DNA of 64,000 nt from Xylogone sp. PMI_703 (Eukaryota > Ascomycota > Leotiomycetes), in assembly GCA_021399445.1 (NCBI GenBank), contig JAJTUQ010000004.1, positions 1,426,001 to 1,490,000 of the forward strand, in the 5' to 3' direction. The position numbers were made by a program, and so were the translations under genes. The notes below the pieces were generated by a model. It was not told the DNA's origin and did not search any database. It worked only from the letters and a program-made list of their open reading frames with translations. Positions 24,221-36,232 of the stretch are shown piece by piece. Position 1 is the first letter of the stretch. The number at the start of each line of letters is the position of its first letter.

Positions 24221-24769
24221 GATTTGCTCAACTACAAGCTTATGCCACTAGATGAGCCATGTTGTGAAGCGACGAATAACATTACCTTTACACGCGTCCT
24301 CGAACCACCACTTAACATCAGCATCCGGCGATACGTAAATGCATGAAATGATGACGGGAGAGATCTCACAAAATGAGATCATGATCTTATTGTTTCAGAT
24401 GTAGCTTGATACTAACTCCTTTCGATTAAACTTATGTCTCGCAGAATTCGGCGATAATGGGAGCATCTATTACAAACTCGCGCATTCTCGGCATGCTAAC
24501 GTCATCAAGCTCTCTCGGTGCTCTAATCCTTTAGTTTATCAGTACGTCGAAAACAATGGATGTAAAAACAAGTTCTAGTCATCAGAAGCTGCTGATGAAA
24601 GCAAGAATGACCTGCCTGAGTCCTGTTCATGAATATATAATACCGGAGCGAATCGCACTTTCGGCTGACCTCCCACTACCTTCAACTGTGTTGACTTCTA
24701 AGAAGAGATAAAGACAAGATAATATATAGAGTGTTACATTTAAGGGAAAAAACGATAAGATATTCCAAG

Positions 24770-25884
24770 ATGGCGAAATACGGCTTCAACACTGTAGCAT
24801 CCGAGATTGTTGCGGACTTGGGGCAAAGAATTGCAGGCAAAACATGTAAGTTTTGAACTTTCAGAAAATACAAGTCATCCCCTACCCGAAATAGGCGCTG
24901 ACATATCGAATTATTAGTCGTTATCACTGGAGCCAGTAGTGGTAGTATTGGGGGTCATACAGCACTTTATCTCGCAACTGGCAAGCCCGCCGCGATGATC
25001 CTCTTGGCTCGTGATGCTGCAAAAGTCGAGCCGGTCATTAAGGAGATTGCTTCCACTAGTCCCTCCACCAAAGTCTCATTCGTACCTATCGACCTAGCTA
25101 GTCAAGAGTCCGTCCGCTCCGCAGCCGCAACAATCGCATCGAGCGTCTCAAACATCGACGTCATCATTAACAATGCAGGCATCATGGCCGGACCATACAA
25201 AACGACCAAGGAAGGCATCGAGTCACAATTCGGCACAAATCATATTGGACACTTCTTGTTTACCAACTTGCTTTTACCAAAAGTAGTCAGCGGTGGTAGA
25301 ATTGTGAATGTTTCTAGCGCTGGTCACGCTTTAGGCGCAGTACGATTCGATGATTATAACTTCCAAGATGGTAAGGCATATGAGGAATGGGAAGCCTATG
25401 GACAATCCAAAACTGCAAATATCCTTTTTGCGGTTTCTTTGGCAAAGAAGCTGCAAGCTAGGAATATCAAGGCCTTCTCTTTGCACCCAGGTAATGCAAT
25501 GACCAATCTCGCTGGGCACCTTGCCCCTACAACCGATTGGGGAGTCATAATGAAGAGGATTTCCGACAATGGTATGTTTAGACGTTTTGTGATCTAGCTG
25601 TATACTGACCTGGATTCAAGGAATTCCAATCCCACAATTCAAATCTCTGGACGGGGCTTGCGCAACAACAATTGCCGCAGCAATTGATCCCGCATTGGAA
25701 GGTACGATAACACAGTACTCCAAAAATGGTAATAATTTACTGATTTGCACATGTAGAATTCTCCGGTGCCTATCTGGATGACTGCAACCCTGCCAAAGCG
25801 ACTCCTGAAGCAACCAGTCCCGAGAATGCGGAGAAGCTGTGGAAGTTATCCGAGAAGCTTGTAAGGGAGCAATTTGATTACTAA
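24770..25884 (+). CDS. Short-chain dehydrogenase/reductase, 4 exons
   Basis: NAD(P)-dependent oxidoreductase of the classical SDR fold, closest in style to retinol-dehydrogenase/WW-oxidoreductase-like fungal SDRs; substrate unknown. Exons 24770-24845, 24918-25571, 25621-25701 and 25757-25884 join in phase to about 312 aa. Cofactor motif TGASSGSIGG begins at about residue 29 (split from the N-terminus by intron 1), followed by NNAG, the structural NHIGHFLF, the catalytic S in NVSSAG and YGQSKTAN (Tyr-x3-Lys). The TGxxxGxIG site, Ser, Tyr and Lys are all present, so the enzyme should be active. It resembles the SDR at 36233-37418 in gene structure and C-terminal pattern. Confidence 0.85.
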
Positions 25885-26402
25885 AGGAGCTAAATGTGAA
25901 TATTAGGATATGGCTTGCATGGAATGCCGAGACCAAACTTTGTGGAGTACAGTTCTACTGATTCTGCAATCAACTCAAGTAGTATAGAACGATTAGCAAT
26001 TCATAGATTCTTTTTAGAAGATGGAGGCTATATATAGTATCATCTGCTGCCACTGATCGCCTTAGGGGGGATGCTGCCTTTCACATTGGCTTTTTGACCT
26101 CGTATGCTTGAATCATTCCACTCATCATTAATTAACTCCGAGGAAGAGCGGCTACCTAATAGCTTAGGCGGGCGTGTTGCGTTCGCCACTTGTAAAACAC
26201 CTTAGGAGATTTTGCTAGTTCGCTGCATGATAACGTTAGCATGCATCGGGCTTACGCCACTAGCACAACTTCGCGACCAAGTGATTGTCACCAAGCAATA
26301 ATGCCGTCCTCTTCTTACCATCCAATTCTTGTAAAATACTGTATTTGCTTACTCTGGGAGTTTGTATTTGTATAGTTTGCTACAGGATATGCTGATGTCA
26401 AC

Positions 26403-28053
26403 ATGAAGGAATCGGAAAGCACTCCTTCGGAATCCGGTGACTCTTCCTTGAGCAATGCGTCTAGGAGAAAAAGAACAAGCAGCAAGGAGCGGAATGAAAT
26501 CCGGAGAGAACAAAATAGAGTGGCACAGAAGGCATATAGTTAGTAGCTCGAACTCATCATTAATTATTAGCATGCATAAAGCTCTTGGCTGATAGCTGAT
26601 CACAGGAGAGCGTAAGAAAAAGCGCCTTCAAGAGTTGGAGAGACTTGCAAACTCCACAGCGGTCATTCTTGAACTAGGATCAAGAAATAACTCCTCCAAT
26701 GAGAATACCTCGGACACCTCGACAACCCAGGCTTCGTCGATAAATCCAAGCAGCATCACTAGGGGATCCGTAGGGCCTGACGCGTCATTTCTAAGCCCCG
26801 GGGTACCGACAGCTTCTCAGCGGAGAGTGGATCTAAACCAATCAAGTTTGGTCTATTCCACTACTGCTACGTTAGAGGAGGCACTACAACCTAATGCACT
26901 CTTTGACGGAAACCATGCAGGTATAGGAAGTCTTACAGGGATTATACCCTCTCCCACGTCTTTTGAAGAGTTTCTAGGTGAATCAAGTGCAGTTGATATC
27001 GATGAGATTACTTCAAACTCCTTGACGGATCGAATATCCAGAGTGCTCTCCGGAGATGATAATGATGCCGGAAATGAATATCCCGAATTTAGCAGAACGG
27101 ATGCGTTCACATCCTCTCCCAATGATGAGTCTGGACTGGGCTCACAACCCCGAGACGAAATACTGCAGACCACTGTAGACGATCAGCATACGCCACCGGA
27201 GACGACATCCCAGCGCGTTATTTCAATATATAGGCCAAGTGGTCTCCCATACGAAATCCTCCCATCGATTATCCGTGCCTATTTCTTCCAGCTTCCAGCA
27301 TCCCTAAGGGAGAGACTACAGAAAATGGCCAAGTCGAAACAGTTTGACTTTATTGATATTATATGTGCTGAAATAACGAATCTAACTTTGGGTTTACTTG
27401 ATTCATCTCATACTTCGCCGGATTCCTCTATGATGGAGAGTTCTTCCCCTCACAGCTCGCTGTCGCTCCACCCTCATTCACCCGCACTCGCAAAACTATC
27501 AGGTCTTAATCCCTACATAAACAACCTTGCAATAAGCCGAATCTCCTATTTTGCTTCTATATTTGTGAATGCTAGTGGGTTGGGATTCGATTTCGGCAAA
27601 TTTCTCGATGAGAACTGCACGAGCCCAATTTACGATCCGGACTTCACAAATGCTTCGGAAGCAGAATTTCAAGCACTCCTGGAAACAAAATATCGCACTG
27701 TAGCAAAAGATTTAAGGCCTGTAATGGCCCAGGTCATGAAAAAACATCATCCGTATCTAGACGTCCTCCCATTCCCGATGTTTCGACAACGGGCTATCAC
27801 AGCAGCAACGACTGATCCGCCACTGCTAGATGAAGATGATTTGTGTATCGATCTCATGATTAATGATGGCTTGGTATGCTGGGGCTCACCAGGAGGCCGT
27901 GCAAGTATGGACATGGGAGCGCCATGGGATATGAGGAGCTGGGAAGCAAAGCCTTGGTTTTTAAAGAAGTGGTGGTGGCTAGTTGGAGACCAGGATGATG
28001 TAATGTGGAGTGGAACGCGATGGTGGCAGATGATTAGAAGAATGAATGGATAG
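26403..28053 (+). CDS. bZIP transcription factor with DUF3425 domain, 2 exons
   Basis: Predicted nuclear regulator of about 527 aa. Exon 1 (26403-26538, 136 nt) encodes a short acidic/Ser-rich leader and the start of the basic region. The intron splits the codon of Arg in KAYR|ERKKKR, and exon 2 is 26606-28053. The basic region reads RREQNRVAQKAYRERKKKRL. A long low-complexity middle is followed by the DUF3425 domain at the C-terminus (HPYLDVLPFPMFRQRAI, LINDGLVCWG-like, W-x4-WFLKKWWWL). The intron position and exon 1 length are the same as in the bZIP at 42193-43742, so the two are probably paralogues. Neighbours are an SDR and a multicopper oxidase, possible targets but unproven. Confidence 0.85.
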
Positions 28054-28414
28054 CAAATACAACCCGTGATTAAGCTTAATATCCTACCAATTAATTATTT
28101 TATCCCGTGTCTTGAGCAACAATAACTTTAAATACTCCATTAGTAGTACAGGGTATCGCTAAAGTTACTCTTTGTTTAACAAGCATATTTATAGAGGATA
28201 AAAGTTATCCAGAAACAGTTAAAAGGGCCCAGGAGTTAAAAGCTAAGACTTCGAAATTTAAATATAATCCTTAAATGTGCTACTACCAGAGTTGCAGAGT
28301 ATATCTTTCAATTGTACAATTTGACAGCTAATCCAAATCAACCCTGAGCTCCTTCCACATACAAGATACTAAAATCATGCTCCGACTATACTACTCTTCG
28401 CCACAATCTTTTCT

Positions 28415-30500
28415 TTAGGCTTGAGAGACGATACAAAGAAAACTTGTTAGCAACAGCAATGGCAATATGAATTGCACGGACATACTGCTATCTGATGTTG
28501 AGCCCTGTATTTGAGCTTCCCGAACCGACACGTTCTGATATGCGTTGGTAGCTGCGAATTGCGGTAGGACATCGTTCAAGATAGATTGAGTGTCTGCTGC
28601 CGTGAAATTCTTTGCTCGCCACTGAGGCTCCATTGGATCAGCAAAGTTCATGTCCGACGCATCATATCCCAGCCCTTGAATATCTGTTACATTGAAAGCA
28701 TCCATCATCGCGTGATCCTCGTGTATCAGGTTGTGACAGTGGAACATGTACAAGCCGGCAAACGGGGCAAAAGTGACAGCCACTGTAACTGATTCACCTG
28801 GGCCAAGGACGGCCACATCCTTGAGGGCGACTTTTTCGTATGGCTCAACCATGTTGCGACCCTTCGACCGAGAGATAATCTGGAAATCGACCATGTGGAT
28901 GTGGATCTTTTAATTACTGTCAGTAGGGAGATCAAGTTGTTTGCCCTGATAGTCTGTATATAGGCTCGCTCACCGGATGGCTCCAATAACCACTCTGGTT
29001 CTCAAGGAGCCATATCTCTGTATTACCTTTTTGGGGATCTGCAAGAACTCGGTTCTTAACATCATTAAACGGGACTCCGTTTATCAGCCACATGTCACTC
29101 CTTATTTGAGTCATTAGCAGAGGCCATTTTAGCCCAGCATGTAATGGTATTTATGCTCACTTTTTATTAAACTTGAACGTTCGATGAATTTGAGTTCCGC
29201 TAGGTGGGGTATCGAGAGTAACTAAAGATGTAGGTACTTCACTATTGTTGGCGTTGGAAGAAGCCATGGAACCGACATTAAACTGCATCACGCGGTCTGT
29301 TCCTTCATAGTCGGCCGCATCAAACACTTTTCGTTGGTTGTTAAGAGTTAGATTCTGGTTTGAATAATTTGAGAAGTCGACAATTACTTCCCATCTCTCT
29401 GCCATGGCCACCGTCAACGCGGTAGTTGTCACTGGAGAACTCATGAATCCAGAGTCAGAGGCGATCACCTGAAATGGTATATTTGTTCCGCTAGAGCCAT
29501 CGGAAACTCCCAGGATGAAGGTTCGGCTGAGAGCAGTATTTAATATCCTGAACCGGTATTTGCGCGGCTCGACCATCAAAAATGGCCATGGTTGCCCGTT
29601 AACCTCAATGATGTCGCCGTACACGCTATCAGTTTCGTCACCTACCGAGGTGAGCTTGCCTGTAGATGTATATTGCTTCGCACTGAGGGCGAGAAGCACG
29701 TCATACTGGCCCTCAGGAAGTCCAAGTTGATTCTCAACATCGGGATCTCTGATAATGTAGAAACCTGCTAGCCCACTATATGCATTGATCGAAGTATTCC
29801 CAACTGCATGATCTATCCCATATCAGAAACTGCCGTCAGTAATATGGTGTGATCAGGTACCCACCATGATACCACAGAGTTCTAGCCGTATTCGAATTCG
29901 GAAAGTAATAATCTTTGTATTGCCCCGGCTGAATCAGATCTTCAGCCCAGCCGTCCCAAACTGCGCGAGTATATGATCCGTGAAGATGCAGTACAGCTGG
30001 CCGATCTGTGCTATGGTAATCAGTTTTGATTTTGAGAGATTTCGGGGAGGCTAGGCACCATTTTGATTCACAACCCGCACTACACTCTGTCGCCCGCGCT
30101 GTATTCTAAACGTTGGCCCTGGAGAAACTCCATTATATCCCACAAGGTCTGTCTTCTCAAGATTTGGATATATCTGTGCCTCGAAAGTCGAGATATTAAG
30201 TTGGAAGAAGTCTATAGGTGTGCTGGTATTGGAATCAATGTAAGACCTATATACGAAGCGTTATCATCTCACACATGTCCTCATATTTATTAATCTTAAG
30301 GATGTATAACCATTGAATTGTGTTAAAATAGGGAAACAAAGTAAAATAACTTACGCTAGTGGCTTGATATCCGGCGGTATAGGGAGGGGGAATTGAAAGA
30401 AGTAGTTGTACACCGGCGATATCCATCTCTTATTCGAATTGGCAAGAATCGTATACGGATATTGTATTATGATAGCGCAAAGACTTAATCTGACAATCAT
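28415..30500 (-). CDS. Secreted multicopper oxidase (laccase/bilirubin-oxidase-like), 6 exons
   Basis: Oxidises phenolic or pigment-like substrates while reducing O2 to water, outside the cell or at its surface. Exons: 30500-30355, 30246-30059, 30005-29865, 29812-29161, 29100-28974 and 28906-28415, joining to about 581 aa. An N-terminal signal peptide is present. Copper motifs in order: HLHG (about 118), WYHDHA (about 157-162), HPIHIH (about 417-422) and HCHNLIHEDHAMM (about 474-486). All ten His plus the type-1 Cys are visible. DGWAEDLIQPGQYK and the methionine axial ligand suit the bilirubin oxidase/CotA side of the family better than classical laccases. A hydrophobic tail suggests GPI anchoring. 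The start is the ATG at 30500; an upstream in-frame GTG was not used. Confidence 0.87.
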
Positions 30501-31240
30501 TCTCAGCGTACTAATGGATTGCTGTGGAGATTTCACTTAAAACTATTGATTTAGCACTGCTTTAGGTAGAGAACGCAAGATATGTCAGAACTTACTATCA
30601 AATCCGTGCAGTGTACTCCACGTGTAACCAATTTAAGAATAAAGCAACACTAAATAAAATACAATGCGGTGGAATTATCCAATCCTCTCTGAATGTTACT
30701 CCGCGAAGAACAAGTCCAAAGATCAGAATCAGAATAGGGAGCCAACTCCTCTTAAATAACATGGCTTGAATAGTCGTAATGTTTCAAGTGGTGACCTGTA
30801 AGAAAGTAACGCCCTTATGGATCTTATATGAGTGTATATGAGTGGATACGACACGTCTATACATTTGTCTCTTTATCACTTGAAACTTTAACTCAGCTCT
30901 CGCCGCGTAATCTAATATGACTAAAGGATTCCGGGGACAAATAATGGCGGAGATTTTTGAGTCCATCGTTTTACTTGACGAGAGAGTCAGTTGCAGAAGG
31001 ATGAGTTGCTAGATGGATGGCAGGTACTGGTGGAAAAGCAGTAATCAATAGTTGCGCATAAGCTGTCGGTCATTAACGGGTTTTAAGCTCGGCCGAGGTA
31101 AGTACTAAGCCTCCCGCCTACTGTTCTGGGGCTTACTGTCTAAATATAGTGACCTTCGTCGAGACCATTGGCTAGTAAAATCACAGTATCTTAAGTAGCG
31201 GCCGGTTAACTCACTGCTATTAAACACCCATTTACGGCCG

Positions 31241-33312
31241 ATGTATTCTTCAAGCTCATCCATCTCGGAATCAAAGACAGCTCAACCTACCACTTCAACG
31301 TCATCCAGGTCTCATATTGCACAAATGCCTAATACGAGAGAGGTTAAGACTTGCCATCGCTGTCGTCAACTGAAACTACGCTGCGATCGAACTAAACCAT
31401 CCTGTAACAGGTGTACCGGAGCAAATGCTAGTTGCTCGTTTGCCACGCCTCTGTCAACGCCAACCTCAATAACTAAGATAACTAGCGATAATTACACACT
31501 CTCAAACATAGAATATCTACCCCCTCCTACTTCAGCCGATGAGCACTCGATGTATTTGGAGAGACAAGGGGATGTGGGGGCAGTAAAAGAGCCTAGCATT
31601 ATCAAAAGGAGAAACCGTGCCCACTTATCTTGCATACGATGTTATCGACTCAAGGTTAAGTGTGACAAGGGATTACCATGCTCACGGTGTCGTATATCTG
31701 GCTGGGGTGAATATTGTGCATACCATCATAGAATTGAGAGCAACACACCCTCCTCAGATACCCACTCCTCCCAAGCGTTTATAGTCAAGGAGGACCCTGG
31801 GAACATTGCCACCTCGTGGCACGCCCAACGCCGTGGTGCAACTCATTGGTCAAATGTTCTATCTAAGGTGAGTGCATGTTTATGAACCATGAGCTAAGAT
31901 GAAGTAACGATAGCTAAGATCAATCGCAGCTTAAATTGCAGGCTGAGTGTGCAGATATCCCAGCCTGCCACATAGTCTCAGAAGTTATCCAGCGGTGGAG
32001 AAGCATGGAGACCACAGGTGATGCTGTACTTCCCAGTAATTTCCCATTTAACAGCCCAGAAGCTGGTAAATACATCTCTCTTGGCAAAGTCCTTGACTTA
32101 CTTCAAAGTCATCGAGAGAAAAATCAGATATATATCCATGAGTATTTGGCTCTTTACCAGCCTATCTATCCCATTATCGATATACCTCAATTTTCCAACA
32201 TGGTCGATAAGTTCTGGAATGACCCGAAGTCAATAGATATATCTTGGCTAGCCAGCTTTTTGATGGTTTTGGCATTAGGTTGCTTTGCCGTATCCAGGGA
32301 TCCGAGCTTGACGGCGCAGTTCTGCATGGCTGCTGAGGCCTGCCTTAGCAAGACACCTTTCATGGTCCAACCTGATATCTCGGCCATGAGGACACTATGC
32401 CTTATGATTGTTGCTAAGCAAATTATTAATACAACTTGCCGCGCATTCGATTCATGCTGGACGCTCCTTGGTATTGTCACTCGTGTTGCGATTGGCATGG
32501 GTCTCAACAAGCAACCACAGCTACAGACTCAAACCGTCGAGGCCAGTTATGAATGGCAGTCTGGGCATGCCTTGTGGATCTTGATAGTATACTTTTGTAT
32601 ACAAGTCGCTGCGATAACGGGAAAGCCGCCGCTTGTATCGATTGACGATATCGGATTAGAACATTGGTCTCCTTCATGCAATCTTAAAATGACCGATCCA
32701 TGGACTGTTTTTCTCGAGGCCTACCCAACAATATGTCACATCATTAGGAGAGTAAACAGTGACGGGAACAAGCCATCTTATGACGAAGTCCTTGAATATA
32801 ATGATCAAGTAAGGCAACTCATGGATTTATTGGATAACACCAATGGCAAGTCACCACTTTATATCACGCTAAGCATTTTCTTCCGCCGCATCCTTCTCGT
32901 TCTACACCGCTCGTATGCTTTAAACCCTTCCGCGCCTGTCCAGTTTTCCGCCTCGTATTGGTCATCACTGGAGTGTAGTTTAGCTATCTTAGTGGATTAC
33001 CGAGATATGTGCGAATATAAAGATAGCCACCCCAGCAATATAGAACTTCTTGGTCGTTTTTTCAAACTCGACTTCTTCTCGTCATTGTTAACAGTTGGTC
33101 TCCATCTTCTCCGCCGCAATGCACCGCTAGCAGCGGGATTTGCAATTCCACCACGGCAGACAATAATGGACACAATGCAGGCGTGTATAGAGATCTGGGG
33201 AAGAGAAACACATAATTCCATGTGCTTTGAAATAGGATATAAGTTGCTCACGTCAATTCTTAAGGCTCTGCCAGATGTAGATAGGAATGGTTTCTCAAAT
33301 TACCAACCATGA
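31241..33312 (+). CDS. Transcription factor with two tandem Zn2Cys6 clusters, 2 exons
   Basis: Predicted regulator of about 665 aa. Exons are 31241-31867 and 31942-33312 (GTGAGT to TTGCAG). Cluster 1 uses C38, C41, C48, C55, C58 and C65; cluster 2 uses C131, C134, C141, C147, C150 and C159. The first is canonical; the second has a shorter central loop and a longer last gap (x8). Both are followed by a fungal-specific transcription-factor middle region (YLALYQPIYPIID, then ALWILIVYFCIQVAAITGKP). Two complete clusters in one chain are uncommon. An alternative acceptor at 31929 would add a few codons with a stop risk, so 31942 was chosen. It lies beside the oxidase gene in divergent orientation, sharing about 740 bp. 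Confidence 0.82.
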
Positions 33313-33818
33313 GAAACTTAAACGTAATTCAAATTCTTTTGTAATATACCCCTGATTGAACTCACAGATAGACGTGAGTATGGCCATTAAAGTTTGCTCG
33401 TCGTTCATTCTCGAAAAATAGGATCTGGTAAGTCAAGGTTTGGCAATATCAGCCTGGGTGGAAAAAAGCTTACAGTGTTGTCCTCCATTATAGCAAAACA
33501 ACAAAGATCTGAGCAAAACGTCTTACGGAAGAGTAAATGATGTATGCATTACAATCTAATATTATAAGAACTTAAGATATAGACCATTTAGAGAGAGGAG
33601 ATGAGAACAGTTTGCCAATCACCCGTAGGTGGTTGGTAGCAAAAATTCCTCCTAGTCCAGCGCCCACCAAATATTACTCTATATTTAAGATTCAATTTTA
33701 CTTCGCTGCAAGGAATAGGAAGAATAAGCTCCGCCTAGTGTTGCATTGGACTGCCGGAACTAGATACTGCTTGATATGTTTACTATTCGAGGTAGTATTA
33801 TAGCGACAGACGGGCTAT

Positions 33819-35828
33819 TTAGCTAAGCATCTTCCAATCCCACGGGCCGGCCTTCAAAAGCTCAGATAACTCTCCGTACATCATACCAGTCACAAAACAG
33901 TCTCCAATAATATACCAGCGGTTCCTGCCTTTAGCATCTTGTTCATCTGGTCTGAGCACTAGAGGTACGCTAAATCCCGCAACTAGCACAATATGGTCGC
34001 CAGGTTGAGCGATTGCTGGCGCAAGACCAGCAAGACCCTCATTTGTAACGATGAACTGTCGATCATCTAAGAGATTCCGTAGCGCCAGTCTATAACAAAA
34101 GAGCTTGGAGTATGCTTTCACTTTAGTCGTCGTGGGCGTATACTGCATTCGTGCACCTACTTCTCTACCTTCGGAGTCGTTGGTCTCGAAATGTTCAGTG
34201 GGAGATTCATCCTTGTATGGGGTTGACACGAATTGGAGCCATAGATTTCTGGCTTCCTGCACAGTGAGATCTTCTCGAATGAATGATCGTGTGTTAGCTT
34301 GCGAGAGATCAGCAACAATTGTGCGAGCAAAGACTGTCAATGCATCATCGTCATTTTTTGGCCTAAATGTGCCAACTTGTTGATCATAGAATTCTTTCAT
34401 AAGCATTACCTGCCTACAATGAGCATTATAATCTAGTTCTTGCTCCGAACCAAGGTCCTTGCCGCCTTTTATTTTATCTATCGATCTAGCTATAACGCTC
34501 AATGTCCCATCGTCAGGATCGAATTGTATGCTAGGAATAAATTGACTAGCAGCACTGTATCCAGATTTAGGTGCTTGGTTGATGAAGAAAGAGTTATAAG
34601 TACCAGTGATTCTCCAGTCTGGAACCCACGAAGGGAGGTCTTTACAAACTATATGTGGTGCTGGGATCAAACCAATGGGGTGGACAGTGTTCTTTGTTAC
34701 TATACTCTTCGCGTCCTCGTGTTGGAATCTTCGAGCTATGCCAGCGAAGTAAAGGATATTTCCATGATTCTTCCGCAGCATCTTCTCAGCGAGCTCAATA
34801 AATGCCTTATTAGCAGGTTCGTCATAATTAGGTGTTATCTCCACATCCTCATTACTTTTCAAGCCCAGCATTGCGTATACTCGATCTCGATCGTCTGAAC
34901 ACCTGGAGAAACGACAGTTCAGTAGCAGATAGAGTAGCCTTGGGCCTAGCTTCTTGTCCTTCAAATAACGTCTACTTCCCTCCAATAGTTTGACGTAATT
35001 AAATTTGTTAGGTAGCCTTAGATTCATTGCTGTCCCCTGTTGAACAGATCTGTACTGTATATGTGCCGCAAGCATGAAATCATCCCAAGATATATCGAAG
35101 GCACCGTAGTAAATATGCGCAGAGGGGCCTAGAGCGATCTCTTGTACTATCCACATTCGAGAGAACCATGACAGGCTGTAAAAGTCGTCTATGCCACTCC
35201 AATCGTATTCAGTGGGCACGTCGGCAAGAGCTTCTTTGACAGCTTGGGGGGCTGGTGTGCCGCCATCCCAGCTACCTAGAATCAATCCATCTTCGGAACG
35301 ATGAACTCCATACCGATCAGACCGTGCAGCAAGGCGTCTAAATAGGTTGATCACATGGCCGCTATATTCATCACCAGGTCCCAGCCAGACCAGAACCTTT
35401 TGAGCACGACGGTAGATCTCTCCCATTAGGGCTACCTGCCTACCTTTCTCGGAGTTATCTCCCTGGTTGATGCAGACCGCATCAGCCCAAATATATCTTG
35501 CCCGGTCTTCCAATCGAAAGCGCTGGAGGGCGAGGAAGAGGCTCTCGGTGATTTTCAGCACACCTGAATGCAGATCCAAATCACTGGAAAGTACAGGGTC
35601 ACCCCAGGCATATGAAATAGCCTCGTATCTAGGATCTTCGGATAGTGGGACCTCTCGAAGATCGCATTTCAATGGGGAGTCGGCTGAGTGGGCCGCCTCC
35701 AACGCCAATATTCTGATAGAGCGTTCATGCTCCAGTGGCTTGTACATATACCTTGACGAGGAAGATAGATGAAGGCCGTCTGTCGCCTCTACAAGATCGG
35801 AGAGCTGCGAACGCGACATTCTCATCAA
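33819..35828 (-). CDS. HET-domain protein, single exon
   Basis: 669-aa protein with an N-terminal HET (heterokaryon incompatibility) domain: YEAISYAWGD (about 68-77), YIWADAVCINQGD (about 112-124) and VALMGEIYRRAQKVLVWLG. These are the three classic HET blocks. The long C-terminal part, which ends with HIVLVAGFSVPLVLR and YIIGDCFVTGMMYGE, is the common C-terminal region of large fungal HET proteins. HET proteins trigger cell death on non-self recognition in known cases; many others have no assigned role. The ORF is uninterrupted. No NACHT/WD or patatin partner gene is adjacent. Confidence 0.88.
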   Translation of the reverse strand: MMRMSRSQLSDLVEATDGLHLSSSSRYMYKPLEHERSIRILALEAAHSADSPLKCDLREVPLSEDPRYEAISYAWGDPVLSSDLDLHSGVLKITESLFLALQRFRLEDRARYIWADAVCINQGDNSEKGRQVALMGEIYRRAQKVLVWLGPGDEYSGHVINLFRRLAARSDRYGVHRSEDGLILGSWDGGTPAPQAVKEALADVPTEYDWSGIDDFYSLSWFSRMWIVQEIALGPSAHIYYGAFDISWDDFMLAAHIQYRSVQQGTAMNLRLPNKFNYVKLLEGSRRYLKDKKLGPRLLYLLLNCRFSRCSDDRDRVYAMLGLKSNEDVEITPNYDEPANKAFIELAEKMLRKNHGNILYFAGIARRFQHEDAKSIVTKNTVHPIGLIPAPHIVCKDLPSWVPDWRITGTYNSFFINQAPKSGYSAASQFIPSIQFDPDDGTLSVIARSIDKIKGGKDLGSEQELDYNAHCRQVMLMKEFYDQQVGTFRPKNDDDALTVFARTIVADLSQANTRSFIREDLTVQEARNLWLQFVSTPYKDESPTEHFETNDSEGREVGARMQYTPTTTKVKAYSKLFCYRLALRNLLDDRQFIVTNEGLAGLAPAIAQPGDHIVLVAGFSVPLVLRPDEQDAKGRNRWYIIGDCFVTGMMYGELSELLKAGPWDWKMLS

Positions 35829-36232
35829 ATCACGTACTGCACTGCGACCGCTGCGGCGTAAAAATTAGTTTGGGTAAATGGTCAACAGGATACTCCTCAG
35901 CCGAGATGGGTGGCTTCGCTGTGATGCGAAGCACCTGGGCGCTTGTGGCGTAATTGTTGCGCATCAGTTAGGCACTGGGAACTTTGAATCGCTTCATTTT
36001 GTACGGAGTATAAAAGGGCTTGTTTATTAATGACAATGCAAGATTTGAATGACAAGTAGAGCAATGGTAAAGGGAGAACGAAAGCAACGGTTAGCAGCGA
36101 TAGAAGTTACAACAATATCAATAAATGGAGAAGAATAATTAGCTAGACAGCAAAAGTAGTCAAGCACTGCTTAATTTTATTACACAAATGTTAATATTCA
36201 TTCTACACAGTAAGAAAGTCTATATAAGTCTC

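Noticed and set aside
24095..24346. 83-codon + strand frame
   Set aside because: Runs antisense through the tRNA-Gln gene; no protein motif.
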